Assembly: GCA_018825725.1 (NCBI GenBank)
Contig: JAHKBC010000332.1
Span: 1-10,243 of the forward strand
DNA from: Candidatus Omnitrophota bacterium
GTDB taxonomy: Bacteria; Omnitrophota; Gorgyraeia; Gygaellales; Profunditerraquicolaceae
Direction of reading: 5' to 3'
DNA length: 10,243 nucleotides
Position numbers and translations under genes: made by a program
Part shown: positions 7,085 to 10,243 of the stretch, piece by piece
Position numbering within the stretch: position 1 is the stretch's first letter
Layout: every line of letters starts with the position of its first letter
The notes under the pieces: generated by a model
Database searches by the model: none
Told to the model about the DNA's origin: nothing
The model's input: only the letters and a program-made list of their open reading frames with translations

Positions 7085-7390
7085 CTACTCACTCTTGTAC
7101 TCAAAGTTACCGCCATGGATACGAATTAGCTTACCGTTTACCAAGGCATCAGCAACGGTATTATGACCATGTTTAAGGATCCTGCTTAAGGTCTGCTGGG
7201 ATATTCCCATGGATTTGGCTGCCTCTTTTTGGCTCAATCCCTTAAAATCAACTAACCTCAATGCCTCTACCATGTCTAGGGTCAAATACGCCTCATCCGG
7301 CCTGCCAGGGCGTCCCCTAGGGCTAAATTGGCTAATTTTACCTATATCACGGATTATCCTGGATTTCTTTGGCCTTCCCCGCGGAAACAT
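7085..7390 (-). CDS. DUF134 (UPF0251) HTH protein with two AT-hook-like motifs
   Basis: The 101-residue protein matches DUF134/UPF0251, small predicted DNA-binding proteins. The core runs YLTLDMVEALRLVDFKGLSQKEAAKSMGISQQTLSRIL (about 35-72), with a sigma-factor-region-4-like helix-turn-helix at 52-72. The family-typical ending VADALVNGKLIRIHGG spans 79-94. Ahead of it sit two R-G-R-P cores, in PRGRPKK (residues 3-9) and PRGRPGRP (24-31), which resemble AT-hooks that bind the minor groove of AT-rich DNA. The usual family N-terminus is basic and proline-rich but less hook-like. The start is the only in-frame ATG after a close upstream TAA, and the SD is weak. Two clusters of 10-bp repeats, a palindrome and a long inverted repeat occupy its upstream region, suggesting autoregulation. 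Its targets are unknown. Confidence 0.85.
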   Translation of the reverse strand: MFPRGRPKKSRIIRDIGKISQFSPRGRPGRPDEAYLTLDMVEALRLVDFKGLSQKEAAKSMGISQQTLSRILKHGHNTVADALVNGKLIRIHGGNFEYKSE

Positions 7391-7403
7391 AATTAATTAT
7401 CTT

Positions 7404-7433
7404 TTTACCTTGATTTACCTGGCTTTAACGCCC
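7404..7433 (+). repeat. three tandem 10-bp repeats, cluster A
   Basis: TTTACCTTGA (7404-7413), TTTACCTGGC (7414-7423) and TTTAACGCCC (7424-7433) follow each other without gaps. The first two share seven identical leading bases, and the third is degenerate. The cluster begins 14 bases upstream of the DUF134 start codon, where a bound protein would interfere with transcription or initiation. A 10-bp period places each unit on the same face of the helix. Confidence 0.5.
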
Positions 7434-7442
7434 AAGTTATTT

Positions 7443-7456
7443 TGAGTACTTACTCA
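7443..7456. promoter_or_regulatory. perfect palindrome upstream of DUF134, possible operator
   Basis: TGAGTA (7443-7448) and TACTCA (7451-7456) are perfect inverted half-sites with a two-base centre. The site is 53-66 bases upstream of the DUF134 ATG and between the two repeat clusters. It is a reasonable dimer operator, and autoregulation by DUF134 is a guess. Confidence 0.4.
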
Positions 7457-7466
7457 TATTTCAGCC

Positions 7467-7512
7467 AAATTAATTAGGGCTCTCGTCGAGACAAAAGCCC
7501 TTATATTAATTT
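7467..7512. repeat. long inverted repeat in the DUF134 leader
   Basis: AAATTAAT (7467-7474) and ATTAATTT (7505-7512) form outer arms, and AGGGCT (7476-7481) and AGCCCT (7496-7501) form inner arms, with a small internal bulge. A further TCTCG/CGAGA mini-palindrome lies inside at 7481-7491. It would fold in RNA from either strand. On the minus strand it lies in the predicted leader of DUF134, so it may be an attenuator or protein-binding hairpin. As a terminator it lacks a run of T on either side. Confidence 0.5.
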
Positions 7513-7539
7513 ACTTGAGTTTACCTGTGTTTATCGTGA
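7510..7539 (+). repeat. three tandem 10-bp repeats, cluster B
   Basis: TTTACTTGAG (7510-7519), TTTACCTGTG (7520-7529) and TTTATCGTGA (7530-7539) are contiguous 10-bp units related to cluster A. The cluster overlaps the predicted start of transcription of the minus-strand promoter at 7545-7572, which is a classic place for a repressor to bind. Confidence 0.5.
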
Positions 7540-7544
7540 TTATA

Positions 7545-7572
7545 ATTATACCGCAATCAATTACAAAATCAA
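7545..7572 (-). promoter_or_regulatory. sigma-70-type promoter for the DUF134 gene
   Basis: On the minus strand TTGATT (7567-7572) and a perfect TATAAT (7545-7550) are separated by 16 bases. Transcription would start near 7538 and give a leader of about 148 bases before DUF134, containing the long inverted repeat, the palindrome and cluster A. Being AT-rich, the region can give chance -10 boxes, but the pair is good. Confidence 0.5.
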
Positions 7573-7606
7573 ACATGAATTTGTTCTATATATATGTATC
7601 AATAAA

Positions 7607-8059
7607 TTATGCTTTGACCACCAAGTCTCTTCTTCTCACCCGGGATTTAACCAATATGCCGATCTCATCGCCTTTTTTAGCCTGTTGGATAGGAGAACGG
7701 TCAATCTGCATGGAGTTAATCGTCTGGTTAAAATCCGTAGTATGGCCTTTAATCCTTATGGTGTCACCTAAAACTAACGGCGCCTTGAGCTTGACCACTC
7801 CGGCCTGGACATGGGGAAAATAATGGGTTACTTCTCCGATGATGTCGGAAGCAGCTATCCCTTTGGGTAAACCTTTCTTTGCTGATACCCGCTTGGCAGA
7901 GGACTTTTTCTTGGGCTTAATTGACTTTTTACCTGCCTGGGGTTTTTTTCTTACTACCTTTTTTGCTACTTTTTTTACTAACCTGATCTTTACGACCTTC
8001 TTTTTTACTACTTTCTTCGTTGCTGCTTTCTTAGCTTTCTTTTTTTTATTTAGAGGCAT
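7607..8059 (-). CDS. lysine-rich histone-H1-like tail fused to an EF-Tu-domain-2-like barrel
   Basis: The 150-residue protein has two unlike halves. Residues 1-66 contain 28 lysines and 3 arginines with A, V, S and P, a disordered, strongly basic tail like those of bacterial histone-H1-like proteins, which bind nucleic acid without sequence preference. Residues 70-150 match the small translation-elongation-factor-like domain: IIGEVTHYF, then a hydrophobic strand (AGVVKLKAPLVLGDTIRIKGHTTDF) and IQQAKKGDEIGILV. This is the beta-barrel fold of EF-Tu domain 2, also found at the end of U32 peptidases. The ATG has an excellent SD (AAGGAGG, seven bases upstream). It follows parA by 45 bases and a small hairpin, so it ends the parA operon. 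The barrel suggests RNA or ribosome contact and the tail suggests nucleic-acid binding. The role itself is unknown. Confidence 0.85.
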   Translation of the reverse strand: MPLNKKKKAKKAATKKVVKKKVVKIRLVKKVAKKVVRKKPQAGKKSIKPKKKSSAKRVSAKKGLPKGIAASDIIGEVTHYFPHVQAGVVKLKAPLVLGDTIRIKGHTTDFNQTINSMQIDRSPIQQAKKGDEIGILVKSRVRRRDLVVKA

Positions 8060-8079
8060 TTTAAAACCTCCTTATGTTT

Positions 8080-8102
8080 TAGCGGTTTCTTAATGGCCGC
8101 TA
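8080..8102 (-). promoter_or_regulatory. short hairpin between parA and the lysine-rich gene
   Basis: TAGCGG and CCGCTA form a perfect 6-bp stem with an 11-base loop, directly after the parA stop codon and before the SD of the next gene. There is no T tract, so it may tune relative expression or RNA stability rather than terminate. Confidence 0.35.
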
Positions 8103-8104
8103 AT

Positions 8105-9193
8105 TTAGCCCTTCACCTCAATCAAGGAATCTTTCTGGCCGTAGGGATTAACTGTCGTATTTGGATTATTCGGATCTTCAACCCAATCTCCGTCAACCAC
8201 AAATTTGTAACGGTATCTTCCTGCCACCAGGTCAATTTTTTTACCCCAAGAGCCTTCTGTGGACTGTTCCATGCGGCTATCTTCATTGACCTTCCAATCA
8301 TTAAAATCTCCCACCAGATGCACTTCTTTAGCCGCGCTATTCTTAAGCGAAAATACCATTTCGCTAAACTTAGGGATTTCTTCCTTAAGAATCTGCTTCA
8401 TCTTTTTATCCAGCGCATCCATAACCTTGGCCGGACCCTCTTCCATGGTAATAACCTCTCTGGCCAGGCTGAAATAATCTTTTGCCCCCCGGCAATATTT
8501 GTCAAATTTCCAGATATGCAAACCTTGGTTCTGGGCTTCCTTAAGCTTGACATTAACATGAATAATCGTAGAATACATCATCTTTTTAAAAGCGGACTTA
8601 ATCCTATCCAGCATAATGAAGGAATGGCGCAGGCGCGAGTCGAAATTGGTAACCAGGACTTTGGAATCAACTTTATGGTCAAGCCTTTCCTTGACCAGTT
8701 CGATTATACTGGTCAACTGAGATAATCCTTCCAGGGAAAAGCGACTGGCCTCTACAGGTATAATTATCTCATCAGTTGCCCGGACTGCATTAATAGTCAG
8801 GATCCCTAAGTTTGGCGGACAGTCTATCAAAATATAATCATAGTCAGCCTTAAAACCGCTCAAGATATCAGATAGCCGGGATTCTCTGCCAATCTCATAG
8901 GCCATCTCCTGCTCCAGGGTACTCAAAATAATGCTTGATGGCGCAATATCAAAATTTCCATCGACCTTTTGAATAATCTCGGGTAGTGAAGCGCTCTTAC
9001 TGGTGAGCTTGGACAAAACATTATAGATACTTAAGTCAACCTTAATATCTAATCCTAAAGTAGCGTGCGCCTGAGGGTCCAAATCAATAAGCAATACCTT
9101 CCTGTTATTCTGCGCTAAAGTTGCAGCCAAATTCACCGCAGTAGTGGTTTTGCCGCATCCTCCCTTTTGATTAGTAATGGAAATTATGCGCAT
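8105..9193 (-). CDS. ParA-family ATPase fused to a C-terminal AMPK/CBM48-type glycogen-binding domain
   Basis: The protein has 362 residues from ATG 9193. That start is chosen over TTG 9196 because the AAGGAGG SD lies six bases from the ATG and only three from the TTG. Residues 1-250 are a ParA/MinD-type ATPase: deviant Walker A KGGCGKTT (10-17) with the signature lysine, DLDPQAH (37-43), and Walker B ILID followed by CPPNLG (121-130). These proteins dimerise on ATP and set up moving gradients on DNA or membrane. No MinD-type amphipathic tail is present. After a charged linker (about 251-276), residues 277-361 form an E-set glycogen-binding module: [11 protein letters not shown], then [21 protein letters not shown]300, K330 and W337 correspond to AMPK-beta sugar-contact residues W100, K126 and W133. 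No ParB is encoded nearby. It lies between a membrane protein and the lysine-rich gene, with a GH57 gene just upstream. The domain calls are firm and the cargo is inferred. Confidence 0.92.
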   Translation of the reverse strand: MRIISITNQKGGCGKTTTAVNLAATLAQNNRKVLLIDLDPQAHATLGLDIKVDLSIYNVLSKLTSKSASLPEIIQKVDGNFDIAPSSIILSTLEQEMAYEIGRESRLSDILSGFKADYDYILIDCPPNLGILTINAVRATDEIIIPVEASRFSLEGLSQLTSIIELVKERLDHKVDSKVLVTNFDSRLRHSFIMLDRIKSAFKKMMYSTIIHVNVKLKEAQNQGLHIWKFDKYCRGAKDYFSLAREVITMEEGPAKVMDALDKKMKQILKEEIPKFSEMVFSLKNSAAKEVHLVGDFNDWKVNEDSRMEQSTEGSWGKKIDLVAGRYRYKFVVDGDWVEDPNNPNTTVNPYGQKDSLIEVKG

Positions 9194-9199
9194 CAATTG

Positions 9200-9206
9200 C
9201 CTCCTT
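9200..9206 (-). promoter_or_regulatory. SD that sets the parA start at ATG 9193
   Basis: AAGGAGG on the minus strand lies six bases before ATG 9193. The alternative TTG at 9196 would leave only three bases, which is too close. Confidence 0.75.
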
Positions 9207-9210
9207 TTAA

Positions 9211-9780
9211 TTATTTTAACAACACAACGTTATCTATATATAAAGCGCCGCTTTTATTTTCTACATTCCATTCTTCTAAAATAAATGCCAGGTTCAACAT
9301 GTCTGTCCAATCGGTTATGCCCTTAAAATCATCCATGAGTATCCGGTATGCTTTCCAGCGAAATGGTATATTCTTAAGATAAAGTTCTGACTTCTCCTTA
9401 AAGGAATTTACAAATTCAGTCCTCACAGACACATTATCCTTAATGTCGCTCTTTCTCAATGAAACCCCTAAGTATTTGTATTTACTTAAGTTTAATCCGT
9501 TTAGATTTATGGCATATATTTGTTTCTTGCCGGGGTCAAATTTAAACCCAACCTTAACCGAATCTGACAGAAGCACATAGGTGGACTCTGTGTTTATTGG
9601 GTTACTCCGCACCTGGGCAATAGTAAAATAGAGCGATAACGCCAATAATATAATAAGGATAAAGCTCGGATATAAATATTTGTATTTTGTTTTAGGCGGA
9701 GAGACAACTTCATTCTTTTTTTTTAACGAATTATCGAGATAAACATTTGCCAGGTGTTCGTAGATATCCTGTTTGTTCAT
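9211..9780 (-). CDS. single-pass membrane protein with an outer beta-sandwich-like domain
   Basis: This 189-residue protein belongs to no family I can name with certainty. Residues 1-36 are a charged cytoplasmic segment (starting [15 protein letters not shown]), residues 37-57 are one membrane helix ([19 protein letters not shown]), and residues 58-189 are extracytoplasmic. The outer part has strand-like segments and ends with [35 protein letters not shown], then [12 protein letters not shown]. That order (F/W-x-x-Y-R-I-x-M-x-D-F, then a helix, then a G-x-x-Y-I-D-N-V strand) recalls the galactose-binding-like beta sandwich of CBM11/CIA30-type domains, so sugar binding is possible. It is the first gene of the operon with parA, with only 17 bases between them. 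No SD precedes the ATG, and the predicted transcript starts about three bases before it. Confidence 0.75.
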   Translation of the reverse strand: MNKQDIYEHLANVYLDNSLKKKNEVVSPPKTKYKYLYPSFILIILLALSLYFTIAQVRSNPINTESTYVLLSDSVKVGFKFDPGKKQIYAINLNGLNLSKYKYLGVSLRKSDIKDNVSVRTEFVNSFKEKSELYLKNIPFRWKAYRILMDDFKGITDWTDMLNLAFILEEWNVENKSGALYIDNVVLLK

Positions 9781-9789
9781 ATTGCCATA

Positions 9790-9819
9790 AGTATATCACA
9801 GAGCTTTACCAAATGTCAA
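9790..9819 (-). promoter_or_regulatory. near-consensus sigma-70 promoter, predicted leaderless
   Basis: TTGACA (9814-9819, six of six) and TATACT (9790-9795, five of six) are separated by 18 bases on the minus strand. Transcription should start near 9783, about three bases before the ATG at 9778-9780. No SD exists, so the mRNA is probably leaderless. This is the best promoter in the window and drives the membrane-protein, parA and lysine-rich genes. Confidence 0.7.
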
Positions 9820-9829
9820 CATTTTCGTA

Positions 9830-10243
9830 TCAAGCAACCAAAGGATGATGTAAATACTCCGGAACAGCTTTACCTATAAGTTTGTAAAAATTCTCTAGAT
9901 GCATGCGGTATAAATAATCAAAGCTCGCTTCATTATCTCCGTACCACCAAAACCAGTCACTGCCTTCTAAGATATACATCTGTTTCCAAGCCAAGTCTGG
10001 AATTACCTTACCCTCATCTTCCAGTTTCTTGATTTCTTTTCTTGCTGCGGCCAACCACTCCCAAGCCTTAACTTTATGGGGATTGCCGATCCATTTACCA
10101 AACTCCCCGTATATCCATGAGCCGGCAGCCAGGCGCTTGATATTCCTTTTTTTAGCTTTGGGGTTGTTTTCAAAATATTTTTTGAGAGTTGTAGTCTTTA
10201 CAAAATCCGTTTCCATTAATCTTTGATATAAAAGATTCAGGAA
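9830..10243 (-). CDS. GH57 glycoside hydrolase, C-terminal 137 residues
   Basis: The frame is open to the window edge: nine codons precede the first ATG at 10216, so that ATG is internal and the gene starts outside. Motifs typical of the C-terminal region of GH57 alpha-amylase/alpha-glucan enzymes are present: VKTTTLKKYFE, GSWIYGEFGKWIGNPHKVKAWEWLAAAR, and YILEGSDWFWWYGDNEASFDYLYRMHLENFYKLIGKAVPEYL. The family hydrolyses or rearranges alpha-1,4-glucans. The catalytic (beta/alpha)7 barrel is not in the window, so substrate and activity cannot be judged. No signal peptide can be assessed. It ends 50 bases before the next gene, and a promoter lies in that gap, so it is probably the end of a separate upstream operon. 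The neighbouring CBM48-type ParA protein makes a shared alpha-glucan theme plausible. Confidence 0.85.
   Translation of the reverse strand, partial: FLNLLYQRLMETDFVKTTTLKKYFENNPKAKKRNIKRLAAGSWIYGEFGKWIGNPHKVKAWEWLAAARKEIKKLEDEGKVIPDLAWKQMYILEGSDWFWWYGDNEASFDYLYRMHLENFYKLIGKAVPEYLHHPLVA

Noticed and set aside
7404..7539. The phased repeats as a CRISPR array
   Set aside because: Units are only 10 bases, contiguous, without spacers, and no cas gene is present.
6466..7606. The region as a replication origin or plasmid partition locus
   Set aside because: Only one exact DnaA box was found, there is no dnaA, dnaN, rep or parB gene, and the surrounding genes are ordinary chromosomal genes. The idea is kept only as a low-scored finding.
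8093..8725. A 210-codon + strand ORF opposite the parA gene
   Set aside because: It is antisense to a fully supported ParA-CBM coding region, has no SD or family motif, and its composition (Phe, His, Ile-rich) is that of a reverse-complement shadow.

Overview
The window looks like chromosomal DNA of an uncultured, anaerobic, Gram-negative-type bacterium. The best fit is Candidatus Omnitrophota (OP3) or a related PVC-side lineage. This placement is an inference: it rests on the AT-leaning composition, AAGGAGG-type Shine-Dalgarno (SD) sites, a rubrerythrin, a GH57 enzyme next to a ParA fused to a glycogen-binding module, and several small lineage-type proteins. There is no phage, IS element, CRISPR array, tRNA or rRNA in the window.

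Left half (1-6465, all + strand). The 3' end of a DUF2062 membrane protein overlaps a rubrerythrin gene, which is followed at once by a small unknown gene. Next come a secreted type I (branched-chain amino-acid-like) solute-binding protein and a large methyl-accepting chemotaxis protein, separated by a strong hairpin and with no transporter genes beside them. A 2,3-bisphosphoglycerate-dependent phosphoglycerate mutase and a DUF3108 envelope protein follow as a tight pair.

Middle (6466-7606). The two halves converge here. The minus strand carries two small DNA-binding genes, a HTH protein and a DUF134 protein with two AT-hook-like tails, plus an unlisted 42-residue small ORF whose TAA abuts the GTG of the HTH gene in the same frame. 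The non-coding DNA around them is unusually structured: 10-bp-phased repeats of a TTTACYTG-like motif in three places, palindromes, a long inverted repeat, a consensus promoter and a perfect DnaA box.

Right half (7607-10243, all - strand). Reading on the minus strand, there is the C-terminal end of a GH57 glycoside hydrolase, then a consensus promoter driving what should be a leaderless operon. The operon holds a single-pass membrane protein with a beta-sandwich-like outer domain, a ParA ATPase fused to an AMPK/CBM48-type glycogen-binding domain, and a protein joining a very lysine-rich histone-H1-like tail to an EF-Tu-domain-2-like barrel. The attractive hypothesis is that the ParA-CBM protein positions or partitions a polysaccharide (glycogen-like) body or enzyme complex rather than DNA. 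The lysine-rich protein and the repeat-rich DNA beside it leave a nucleoid link open.
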